A model generated the notes under the pieces. It worked only from the letters and a program-made list of their open reading frames with translations. It searched no databases and was not told the origin of the DNA. Shown piece after piece: positions 52,101 through 58,215 of a stretch of DNA of 64,000 bases (its first letter is position 1; each line of letters begins with the position of its first letter). Location: assembly GCF_029931775.1 (NCBI RefSeq), contig NC_079312.1, positions 58,966,333-59,030,332 on the forward strand, written 5' to 3'. A program made the position numbers and the translations under genes. The DNA is from Euleptes europaea (lineage: Eukaryota > Chordata > Lepidosauria > Squamata > Sphaerodactylidae).

Positions 52101-55100
52101 CTTTTGTACAGGTTCAGCCTGTCCCAGAATGTCCCCCAGTTCCTAACAAACCTAAACCCTTCCAGACCACTTTCTCATTTATGTGTAGAAGCATCGGATC
52201 CCTATGGGGGGAGGGAATCTGGGTTTGAGGACCCGCGGGGGGGGGGGGGGAACGGGGGTGCAGGAGACTGGGGTCCTGGCTTGCCAGCTGCCTCGGCTAT
52301 TCTGGGGCGGCGGGGGCGATGGCTCAGGCGGCCCCGGGGGGCCTTGGCCAGCCTCCCCCATTGGGGTGGGGGCTGGCCATGCTCTACTTGGAGCAGCCGG
52401 GAAGAGCAATGGTGACTGCCTGCTCCCATTCGCCCCCGCGGCTGTCTCTCCGCCCCCCTGGGTGGGCCTGGCGGGCCCTTCTGGGCTGTCGCGGGGCCCG
52501 CCCAACTCCAATGGGATTGGTGCCGGCCGGTGTGCCAAGGGGGGGGGATAAAAAGCAGCCCCGCCCCTGGCCTCGGCCAGGTGGAATGTCACAGTGGTTG
52601 TGGGTAAGGCGGTGACGGCCTTGGGAGGAGCCGTGATCCACCACCCGGACCTGTCTCATCGGATGGGGGGCTTGTTCCGCCCAGACGGGTGCACCGGTCG
52701 TCATGGGGCATGGACATATGGCTACAGGAGATACGACATTGGCTCTGCGGGTGGTTGCAGCATTAGGTGTGGGTGGGAGACGCCCGGAGAGGTGGGGTAG
52801 GCATCTTCGGTTGCCTCTTGTGGCGGTTTGGGCATGGGGCCGGATCCAGTTTGGGGGAGGACTGCCTGTGTGCCCCGCTTCCTACTCTGGGGACCCTAAT
52901 AAGGGGTTTTGGGGGAAGGCCAGGATTGGTGAAGCCGGGCTCGGGGGCTGCGGTTTGGCCTCCTCCCAAGTGGCAGTGGACCACACAGTTGGCTTCCGTC
53001 CACGGGGTGACCCGGCATATGGCCATTTCAGGCTGTGCCCAGCAGATGGGTTGGGCGCAGGGTGCTATCAGCTGACGGATGGGTCAGCTGATCCCTGGAT
53101 CCGGCCCTTCATGCTTGCCAACGCTGTAATCAATAAAGTTGTGGCCTTTTCACTCCAGCTACGGTGTACTAGTCATTGTTGGATAGGACCATGCAGGTCA
53201 GTCACCGGGATATGGGTGTTACCTGGGGTGGCGGGTGCCCCCCTTTCCCCCCCCATAGGGCTGGGGCCACAAACCCCTAATTTGTGCCTGTCTAACAGGA
53301 TTTACTTGCAGAACCAGTAGCACTTCTGAGAATGCTACCTTTGAGGACTTGGCCTTAAACTTTCTGCCAGATAAACTATTTTTTTCCACACAACAACCTT
53401 TCCCAGTGTCATTGGTACCAACACGCTCCACAATCTTATTTTAATAAAACAACAACTACAAATTGGGGGAAGGGGCCTATGTTATCCTTGAAAGAGAATT
53501 GAATAGGGTTTCAGATAGCTTACCCTGGGGAAGATGCATGATTCCCACACTGAATCCTGAGATTATGTCCTTCAGTAGCCATTCCTTGACTGGGTATCGT
53601 GGTAACCAATACAGGATGGGGAGCAGCCGATACAGCAATGACTTTGCAGTTGAACCTGAACATCTGGAAAAGAGATGAGGAAAGACATGTTGAGGAGTGA
53701 GGGGTGTTTTCTAATTGAGCAGAGTTCTGAAGATGCAGGACTAAGGAAGAATGGAGAGCTGGCTCCCACATTAGAAATACTCCTTGGGATTCTTGGAAAA
53801 TCCCATCCTAGACATACAAAGTCAGAATGATGTAATAGTTATAGTTCTGGACCAGGATCTGGGAGATAAGGCTGCCAACTCCGAGTTGGGAAATTCCTGG
53901 AGATTTGGGGGTGGAGCTGGGGAGGACGTAGTTTGGAGAGGTGATGGAGCTCAGCGGTGATGTGATACCTTAGAGTCCATCTCCCAAACTAGTCATTTTC
54001 TCCAGGGGAACTAATATATGTAGTTGGGAGATCAGCTGTAATTCTGCGAGATCTCCAGGTTTCACCTGGAGGTTGGCAACCCTACTGGGAAGCTTGGGTT
54101 CAAATCTCCTGGCTGCCATGATTATCACCTTGACTGTTTCTCCTCCTAACCTACCCCACAGAGCTGTTGTGAGGATAAAATGAGGAGTAAAGACCTATGG
54201 GTGCCCTCCTTGAACTCCAAAGAGCAGAAGAGGGATAAAATGTGATTGACAGGTAGATAGGAATGACTCTCATCGAGCCCTCTGTTGGCTTTCTGGTTAA
54301 AATGTGGAAGGACCAAAATCCACTGCTGAAAGATTGTAGGACTCAAGCCGCTCTGAGCCCAGCAGGGGTTTTTTGGGGCGGAGCCTGAGGAGGGCAGGGT
54401 TTGGAGAGGGGAGGAACTTCAACGCCATAGAGTCCAATTGCCAAAGCAGCCATTTTCTCCAGGTGAACTGATCTCTATCGACTGGAGATCAGCTGTAATA
54501 GTGGAGAGCTCCAGCTACCACCTGGAGGTTGGCAACCCTACAGTCATGAAAGGACAGTATCTTATGCATTTTTAACAATCTCTGACAGGACATGCAGAGG
54601 GGTTCAGCCCTCAGATATGTCAGGCTGGAGAACTGATCTCTTGTCGTCTTGCGATCAGTTGTAATTCCAGGAGATCTCTAGGCTCCATCTGCAGGTTAAA
54701 CAAAAAACCAAACGAGCACTGATGGCTATAACAAAATTATATTATTACAATTATTTGCAGTTATAAGTCACTTGTAAGCCAGTTAACATTCACTGGATCA
54801 TTCAACATCATTCAATATAGTAGTCATTGCAAAAGTCCCGAAACAAAAATTCAAGGAAAATTGTAACCAGTAGAAAATTGTGCCCTGATTTTATGTCCCG
54901 ATGCTCCTAAGTTGCAGGCTGAAAAAGCCGCGAGCCGATCCAAAGCTCATAGATTGTAAGACAAAAAGAGCTGCAAGCTGATATTCAGGCTGAGAGCCAT
55001 GCTGACTATTTCATAAAGCCGAGCCATAGTCGTACGGGCTATTTTCCTAAAGCCCCTGATATTTGTACAGGCTGGTTCTTTCTCTTATTAGGGTAAAGAT

Positions 55101-56224
55101 TCCCTCAGAAATACTTTATAATCCGAGATAGGATTCCGGTAAAAGTTCCCATTTCGCTGAAGCTTTATCCGTCGGGAATTTTTTCAAAAGGCAAGAGATG
55201 AATGTCTATCTCTTTATTAATAAATAATTAGTTGTAATGAGACCTAGTCATTGCCTAGTCATCATAATAATACTAGCAATAATAATACTAGCAATAATCA
55301 TAATATATACAACAAAGAGTAATTATACATACCAAGTTCCCAATGAGTAATATAACTCAACATTCAATTGGAAAGCTTGTAGAGATCTCATCAGTAAGCA
55401 TGCGTGTGAAAAATTTATCATGCTCATTGGAAACAGGTGTTAACATCATAATGAAATTTAAAGATACATTCATTTTTACACAATTATAAAGTTACCCAAG
55501 TATTCCACAAGAGTAAGTATGCACTGAATTTACAATTTTATTTATATTTTTACAGGAAGCAAGACTAATTAGAAGCTGTATTCAAACCATTTGGAGAAAT
55601 TGTATTAAAAATAAAAATAAAGCGAGATTCTTGCTGAGAGAGAATTCTGTCTATGTTCTGTTTTGCGTATGGCTTGGCAGTACACTCCCAAGCCTTATAA
55701 CCGCAAATAATTGTGATAATTTTGTTATAGCCATCAGTGCTTGTTTGGTTTTTTTGTTTAACTCCATCTGCAGGTTGGCAAGCCTGCACTGCCCAAGGAA
55801 CACTTTGTATTTAATTTTAATGGCCTTTTATGGTTTTGTTAACTATGAACCTCTTTGAAAGTAGATTGTTGGCTGACTAGTGGGGTAAAAATATAACTAA
55901 CAAAAGCATGCAAACAAATAAATACTCAGAAGCTTTAGAAGAGTGGGTGTGGAAATATTTTGCCCACATTCCACTGTGTCCAAGCCTAAGGCCATCAGAC
56001 ACCCCACCCCCAACATCAAACCACCACTCCTTTCAAAAAGATTTTCCAGCCTCCTCAAACTAGCTCTCATATCGCATTGTAGACACACCAGACCTTATCT
56101 TCTGAATCCTGGTACAGATGGAGGGCGACAGTGCCCGGTTTCTCAGGCCCAGCTTCTCTAATTCAGCCTCACTCAGCACACTGTGCTCATCCTGAGGGTG
56201 CAACTGCGGCTCATTTTTCGCCAT
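28174..56224 (-). CDS. SLC26A6: Solute carrier family 26 member 6-type anion exchanger (20 coding exons)
   Basis: This gene encodes a plasma-membrane Cl-/HCO3-/oxalate/formate exchanger of the SulP family. Coding exons in transcript order are 56094-56224, 53524-53663, 49156-49266, 48563-48738, 46596-46760, 45685-45837, 44222-44304, 43879-44026, 42224-42337, 41711-41788, 41279-41374, 39665-39771, 37776-37845, 36051-36143, 35438-35530, 33805-33891, 32337-32552, 31309-31363, 30348-30478 and 28174-28197. Phases agree throughout and the sum is 2271 nt, giving 756 residues (human 759). Seen directly: the SulP signature GLYSSFYP...[10 protein letters not shown] (exon 3), two glycosylation sequons in the extracellular loop (N155 NDT, N158 NST), [18 protein letters not shown] in the core helices (exon 9), and a C-terminal STAS domain (about residues 520-745) with LILDF near residue 667. 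The STAS insertion includes a Lys-rich exon. The protein ends NTNL, compared with VTRL in human. SLC26A3 was considered, but loop, STAS and synteny fit A6 better. Confidence 0.95.
28680..28870 (+). repeat. 5S rRNA-derived SINE, near full length
   Basis: The head TAGCCTGATCTTGTCGGATCTC AGAAGCAAAGCAGGGTCC (split here) and GGAAGGGAGACCACC match 5S rRNA around its internal promoter. Then come GGCAATGGCAAACCACCTCT, TTGCCTTGAAAGCCCC, and GGCTGCGACTTGATCGCACT with a short A/CA tail. It lies upstream (5' on the minus strand) of the last SLC26A6 coding exon, inside intron 19. Confidence 0.85.
29308..29500 (+). repeat. tRNA-derived SINE
   Basis: TTAGAGTGTTGGTCTAGGATCC, the box B-like TTCAAACCCCC, CTGGGAAGCTTG, CTCAGCCTAACCTACCTCAC and GATAAAATGGAAG identify the same family as the SINE at 1.9-3.0 kb. 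Confidence 0.75.
29640..30085. mobile_element. Cluster of three hAT-type short elements (TAGGGTTGCCA family)
   Basis: A plus-oriented fragment at about 29680-29790, a complete minus-oriented copy at about 29790-29997 (TAGGGTTGCCAAC ... GGCAACCCT) and a plus-oriented 3' half at about 30000-30085 lie end to end. All share CCATAGAGTCCAATTG-type and GGAGATCTCCAG-type segments. They lie in SLC26A6 intron 19. Confidence 0.75.
30842..31047 (-). mobile_element. hAT-type short element with perfect 8-bp target duplication
   Basis: The ends TAGGGTTGCCA and TGGCAACCCTA are perfect inverted repeats over 11 bp. Both flanks carry GCTGGTAG (30834-30841 and 31048-31055), an exact 8-bp duplication as made by hAT transposases. 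At 206 bp with no coding capacity it is a MITE. Confidence 0.9.
31375..31622 (-). repeat. tRNA-derived SINE
   Basis: On the minus strand it reads GAGCCAGCATGGTGTAGTGG, a box B-like GGGTTTGATTCCCC, ACCTTGGGCCAGCC and a tail ending in CTCTTCTTCTTATC. It belongs to the same family as the 25.2- and 43.2-kb copies. Confidence 0.85.
31830..31990 (-). repeat. Old tRNA-SINE fragment
   Basis: The minus strand shows GAGAGTCAGTGTGATACAATGG, GGTTCACATCC, GACTTTGGGCCAGTCACACT (with interruptions) and CCTCATAACTTAACTCACAGGG. Divergence is clearly higher than in neighbouring SINEs. Confidence 0.55.
32588..33225 (+). mobile_element. RTE/BovB-type LINE 3' fragment
   Basis: Two frames in the same strand encode the C-terminus of a BovB-like reverse transcriptase: [25 protein letters not shown]-like, [31 protein letters not shown] and [13 protein letters not shown]. 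The end AGCACTTAACACATACACACA is typical of RTE elements. It is antisense to SLC26A6, in intron 16, directly beside exon 17, and has a frame change and stops. Confidence 0.85.
38085..38390 (-). repeat. 5S-type SINE with duplicated tail segment
   Basis: The head (minus strand: TAGCCCAACCTCATCAGATC, AGAAGCTAAGCAGGG) is followed by GGAGACCACCAAGGCAGACT. The segment CTTGCCTTGAAAG...TTGGTTCCAACGTGGCAACG occurs again further out as TTGCCTTGAAAGTCCC...GTTGGTTCCGATGTGACAGC. The outer part of the SINE is thus present twice in tandem, at about 38098-38180 and 38195-38270. Confidence 0.7.
38830..39465 (+). mobile_element. CR1 LINE 3' fragment
   Basis: The stretch encodes [39 protein letters not shown] and [13 protein letters not shown], then [19 protein letters not shown]-like sequence in another frame. 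It ends with GGACTAGATGGCCTGTATGG and CTATGATTCTA. It is antisense to SLC26A6 in intron 12 and closely related to the 13.1-13.6 kb CR1 part. Confidence 0.88.
39773..39800 (+). repeat. G-rich tract beside an SLC26A6 exon
   Basis: A run of G residues with an AGACAGAGGGGGG-type repeat lies immediately upstream (minus-strand sense) of exon 12. On the transcript it is a C-rich polypyrimidine tract preceding the CAG acceptor at 39772-39774. Confidence 0.6.
40033..40300 (-). mobile_element. hAT-type short element interrupted by a 65-bp retroinsertion
   Basis: TAGGGTTGCCAACCTCCAGG starts a copy of the TAGGGTTGCCA family, which is broken at 40118-40182 by a foreign segment and resumes with GCAGCTTTAGAGGGCAGACT, CCTCCCCAAAATCTGC. 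The right terminus is degraded. Confidence 0.75.
40118..40182 (-). mobile_element. 65-bp 5'-truncated retroelement tail with 12-bp target duplication
   Basis: CTTGGAGAAAAT occurs at 40106-40117 and again at 40183-40194, exactly flanking the segment. The insert contains AGAGTCCAGTAGCATCTTAA and GTAGGGTATGAGC, so it belongs to the same tail family as at 24.2 kb. A 12-bp duplication of this kind points to target-primed or similar reverse transcription rather than cut-and-paste. Confidence 0.85.
40355..40607 (-). repeat. tRNA-derived SINE
   Basis: The minus strand reads GAGAGCCAGCATGGTGTAGTGG (split here), AACCAGGTTCGATTCCCC, CACCCAGCAGGC-complement and a CTCTTCTTCTC tail. It is the same family as at 31.4 kb. 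Confidence 0.85.
41948..42135 (+). repeat. 5S rRNA-derived SINE
   Basis: GATCTTGTCAGATCTTGGAAG, CTAAGCAGGGTCGG and TACTTGGATGAGAGACCACC match 5S rRNA, with a gap where 5S has GGCCTGGTTAG. The SINE body GGCAATGGCAAACTATCTCT and TTGCCTTGAAAACCCTATAG follows. The 5S intermediate element and C box are largely preserved. It is antisense in SLC26A6 intron 9. Confidence 0.88.
42577..42795 (+). repeat. tRNA-Ala(AGC)-derived SINE, near full length
   Basis: Positions 42577-42648 match tRNA-Ala from acceptor stem to T arm: box A TGGCTCAGTGGTAGAGC, an anticodon loop CTCAGCATGC with AGC, and box B GGTTCAATCCC. A tRNA-unrelated body follows (GAGACCCTGGAGAGCCGCTG, GGGTCTGATTCAGTATAAGG). It lies in SLC26A6 intron 8. 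Confidence 0.9.
43247..43550 (+). repeat. tRNA-derived SINE, full length
   Basis: This is the best-preserved copy of its family in the window: GAGCCAGCGTGGTGTAGTGG, GGAGAACCGGGTTTGATTCC, CCACATGAGCGGTGGAGG, GACCTTGGGCTAGTCACACT, CTCACAGGGTGTCTGTTG and AAGTCAGCATATAAAAATAA with a CTTCTTCTT tail. Confidence 0.9.
46958..47262 (-). repeat. tRNA-derived SINE
   Basis: The minus strand shows GTGTGGTGTAGTGGTTAAGAG, GAACCGAGTTTGATTCCCCA, CTTGGGCTAGTCCC and a CTCTTCTTCTTCTTACTTGC tail. It lies in SLC26A6 intron 4. Confidence 0.85.
47925..48292 (+). repeat. tRNA-SINE tail interrupted by a hAT-type element
   Basis: GACCTCGGGCCCGTCACACA, CTTAACCTACCTCACAG, GAGGAGAGGAGAACAATGTA and AAGCTGCTTTGGG identify the SINE. 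Its ATAAATGAAGTAAGTAAGTA tail continues after the insertion at 48058-48266. Confidence 0.8.
48058..48266 (+). mobile_element. hAT-type short element with 8-bp target duplication in a SINE tail
   Basis: TAGGGTTGCCAGG and GGCAACCCTA termini are flanked by TAAATGAC (48050-48057) and TAAATGAA (48267-48274), 7 of 8 identical. The 209-bp interior carries GGTGGAGCCTGGGGAGGGT, CCATAGAGTCCAATTGCC and GCAGGAGATCTCCAGC. Confidence 0.88.
49862..50560 (-). repeat. CR1-like LINE 3' fragments (two pieces)
   Basis: TCCATCTAGTCCAGCATCCTG at 49890 and CAAGGCCCATCAAGTCCAGC at about 50217 begin similar units. The second runs on through CTCTTAAAGCCTTCCAAGTT and CATCCTGGGGCAGTGAG to AATACTTCCTTTTATCTG. The wording parallels CR1 3' ends (a 'fails to hold the line' of truncated minus-strand copies), but the subfamily is not known to me. 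Confidence 0.55.
50870..51050 (-). mobile_element. Penelope-like tail fragment
   Basis: On the minus strand CACCGCTGAAGAAGGTGAAA TCTGCAACAC (split here) is followed by GATAAACGTGTGCTGGTTGT and AACAAGTTTTTATACATG. The CTGAAGAAGG...GAAA arrangement is like that of other Penelope-type ends. Assignment is tentative. Confidence 0.4.
51060..51205 (+). repeat. 5S rRNA-derived SINE
   Basis: GTGGTATAGCCTGAGCTTG, TCAGATCTCGGAAGCTAAGC, AGGGTCAG and GGAAGGGAGACC match 5S rRNA; GGCAATGGCAAACCACCTCT follows. The tail is short and ends near GATGGGGGTC. Confidence 0.82.
51518..51860 (-). mobile_element. Fragment sharing its terminus with the 54.7-55.8 kb inverted-end element
   Basis: It begins with TTAAACAACAACAAGCACTG and ATGGCACACAACTTATATAA, which matches the terminus TTAAACAAAAAACCAAACGA, GCACTGATGGCTATAACA of the element at 54696. 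The interior (51650-51800) differs, with GC-rich tRNA-unlike sequence. It is probably a related but distinct subfamily. Confidence 0.45.
52200..53260 (+). mobile_element. GC-rich unclassified element, possibly a solo LTR fossil
   Basis: A sharply bounded GC-rich block lies in SLC26A6 intron 2. CCCTATGGGGGG occurs at the left end and inverted at the right end. A TATA-like ATAAAAAG is near 52548 and an AATAAA near 53133 is followed by TTGTGGCCTTTTC. This promoter-then-poly(A) order is what an LTR would show, but no direct TG...CA ends or target duplication could be fixed. It reads as an old, non-functional fossil. An unclassified DNA element or simple GC-rich insertion is equally possible. Confidence 0.3.
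53826..54170 (+). repeat. tRNA-SINE interrupted by a hAT-type element
   Basis: ATAGTTCTGGACCAGGATCTGG and, after the insertion, CTGGGAAGCTTGGGTTCAAA and CCTAACCTACCCCACAG...GAGGATAAAATGAGG are two halves of one tRNA-SINE copy. Confidence 0.75.
53867..54084 (+). mobile_element. hAT-type short element in a SINE
   Basis: TAAGGCTGCCAACTCC (decayed TAGGGTTGCCAAC) and GGTTGGCAACCCTA are the ends. The flanks CTGGGAGA (53859-53866) and CTGGGAAG (54085-54092) agree at 6 of 8 positions, so this is an older insertion than those with perfect duplications. Confidence 0.75.
54362..54541 (+). mobile_element. hAT-type short element, left end lost
   Basis: The copy starts inside the element (TTTTTTGGGGCGGAGCCTGA) and runs to the intact right end GGAGGTTGGCAACCCTA. 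Internal CATAGAGTCCAATTGCCAAA and CGACTGGAGATCAGCTGTAA are typical. Confidence 0.8.
54600..55790 (+). mobile_element. Degraded hAT-type element split by the inverted-end element
   Basis: CTGGAGAACTGATCTCTTG, GATCAGTTGTAATTCCAGG and AGATCTCTAGGCTCCATCTG come before the insertion, and GTTGGCAAGCCTGCA after it. Removing 54698-55762 and one copy of the duplicated 15 bp restores the usual right end of the family. Confidence 0.8.
54698..55762 (+). mobile_element. 1.07-kb element with ~70-bp inverted ends and 13-15-bp target duplication
   Basis: The left end (TTAAACAAAAAACCAAACGA, then GCACTGATGGCTATAACAAA) recurs inverted at 55692-55762, with one small indel and few mismatches over about 70 bp. 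The flanks share CTCCATCTGCAGGTT at 54683-54697 and 55763-55777. There is no coding frame of note; the interior is AT-rich with (ATAATAATACTAGCA)-type repeats near 55265-55310. A long target duplication with inverted terminal repeats fits a Penelope-like element with inverted ends better than a cut-and-paste transposon. The class is inferred; structure and duplication are seen directly. Confidence 0.8.
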
Positions 56225-56242
56225 CTCCTTTCTGGGCCAATC
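56225..56242 (-). other. SLC26A6: SLC26A6 5' UTR portion of first coding exon
   Basis: The first coding exon begins after an AG acceptor (TAG at 56243-56245 on the minus strand), leaving 18 nt before the chosen ATG at 56222-56224. The frame is open back to the acceptor, so an upstream exon could extend the N-terminus, as in some human isoforms. No upstream exon could be fixed. A splice-donor-like CAG|GTATTA on the minus strand near 58595-58605 is only a weak candidate. Confidence 0.5.
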
Positions 56243-56875
56243 CTAGAGTTCAATGGAGAGGTGTGTATAAAAGAAATGTGAACATAATGTCATGTCCACT
56301 CCCATCTTGGGTGAGCTTAGATTCTTCCTCCCCCTGAAGACTGTGGATGAGGTAATGAACACATGCTTCTTTGATAACTGGATGCCATCTAAAGACAGAC
56401 TTGGCATCAACGAGGGGACAAAGGTAGGGGCGTAATCTGAAGGGCACTGAAATAAACTCTGAATTGTAGACAACAGGCAGTTTTTGAAAAGATCCTGGGC
56501 ATCTGAGGACATGGGCCAGCAGAGTCACATTAGAGGTGCGATGGCTGTGCACACAGGAGCATTAGTAACAATCTCCCCTTCACAGTCACCAGGGGATAAT
56601 TCCAGTGTTTCTTTGCTGGAGGCAGGGCATGCATACCCATGTCTTAAACAGCAATTAAGCATTTCACAGGAAGCGTTATACTCAGGTCTGTTACTCTGCA
56701 CATTTACATGTCTGCACCCCAAAAGGCTTCAGAAGTTTTGGAGTGGAGAGGCATGATAAAATACAATGGACTCTTAGCTGAATGATTAATGTGGAGAGAA
56801 GATTTTTCTAAGTGTCACTTCACAAATTGTGAGAGGCAAGCACATATTTTTAAAGATGTGAACATATTGCCATGA

Positions 56876-57000
56876 CCTTCTGGGAAATTTCTGGAGGGCA
56901 ATGCCTGTGGGGTGGGGAATGTGGGGTAGGGATTTCACCTAGAATCTATGGTATACCATAGAGTTTGCCCTGTGAAGGAGCCATTTCTCCAGGGGACAAA
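56876..57000 (+). repeat. Degraded hAT-type short element
   Basis: GGAAATTTCTGGAGGGCAATG, GTGGGGAATGTGGGGTAGGG and CATAGAGTTTGCCC...GCCATTTCTCCAGGGGA follow the same order as the TAGGGTTGCCA family but with many differences and no intact ends. Confidence 0.5.
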
Positions 57001-57054
57001 ATCTAAGACACTGTATACCTCCTTCAAATCATATTCTTTGAAACATCATTCCAG

Positions 57055-57260
57055 TCTTGGCCCACCTTTACTGGCTTCCAAGCTTTTGGGGGGCACTATT
57101 CAAGGGGCCAGTGTTGACCCTTTAAAGCCCTATATGGCTTGGGGCCAGCGTACCTGAAGAATTGTCTATCCCCTTACGAAACTACCCAATTGCTATGGTC
57201 ATCTTCAGCAGTCCTGCTTTGGGTGCCCCTGCCATCTGAGATTAGGTGGGTGGTAGTACA
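57055..57260 (+). mobile_element. L2-like LINE reverse-transcriptase C-terminal fragment
   Basis: Broken frames read HWLP near 57070, then VLTL KALYGLGPAYLKNCLSPY-like sequence (57110-57175) and end with GCCCCTGCCATCTGAGATTA. This order (HWLP, LTFKALNGLAPxYL, LSPY) is the standard end of L2/CR1-clade reverse transcriptases. Confidence 0.65.
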
Positions 57261-57744
57261 GGGGATGTAGGGTTTGCAGAAACATACATCCTATTCCAGG
57301 GTGGTCTTCCCCAACAGATTTTTTTGGGGATGTGCACAGGAAATCCCCCACTGGAATTAGATCTATGATTTATAATCTCTATATTGACAATATATTTAAA
57401 TTCTAACACCACGTGACTCACAGTTCAGCAGACTTCTTAAGAAAGGTTAGTTTTCAAATTTCAAGGCTGCAAGAGTATTCCTAATTTGTATCTTTATGTC
57501 CTAAGGTCCAGAAAGGGTGGTGAGAATGAGCAGTAGGCTTGCTTGGACAGCCTGTAAATTTACTCTCGGTACTAATTTCCTAAAAAACAAACATAAAACT
57601 ATAAATTTTATATAATTGTAGTTTCATATAAAGCATAAAATTAATAATTTGCTCATGGTAATGTTAACGTCTCTCTCCTCATGACATAGGAGACAAAACA
57701 TTAACATTTTGTAGATACATATTTTGGTTGTCCTTCAAGGCAGA

Positions 57745-58215
57745 AGTATAGAATTCTTACATAATTATTTACAAAATTTATATCTTGCCTTTCTGTCCTT
57801 ACAAGGGCTGCCAAGGAGACTGACCATTTAAAACATACACAATAAGATTAATTATAAAACCCTTCAAATAAACTCCCATCCCAAACATATCTTATTAAAA
57901 CAACTTTAAAAAGAGTTAAAAACTGAGTTAAAATACATTTTAAAAAACAGTTTAAATACATACAAAACATAAAGCATTGGTTAGGAAGGAGGGATCATTG
58001 AGGGAATGCCAAACGAAACAAAAAAGTGTTCATCTACTGGCAGAAGACGGCAAAAGAAGGGGACAGACAATCTCCCTGGGGAGAGGGACCCAGAGCTTTG
58101 GTGCCATGATCAAGAAAGCTCTATCCCAGGTTTGCTACCCACCTAATCTCAGAAGGCAGGGGCACCCAAAGCAGGCCTCCAAAAATGACCATAACAGTTT
58201 GGCAGGTTCATAAGG
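57745..58215 (-). mobile_element. L2-like LINE 3' region, opposite orientation
   Basis: The minus strand begins with TGGTCATTTTTGGAGGCCTG and GCCCCTGCCTTCTGAGATTA, which repeats the end of the 57.06-57.26 kb fragment, then AGCTTTCTTGATCATGGCAC and a long A/T-rich tail ending in AAGATATAAATTTTGTAAAT. It is the same LINE family as the plus-strand fragment. Confidence 0.6.

Noticed and set aside
52179-53320. Long frames (up to 205 codons) on both strands
   Set aside because: Low-complexity GC-rich sequence with frames on both strands at once; no protein family recognised and inside an SLC26A6 intron.
55250-55330. ATAATAATACTAGCA-like short tandem repeats as a possible CRISPR-like array
   Set aside because: Units are short, AT-rich and irregular, with no spacers; simple-sequence expansion inside a mobile element.
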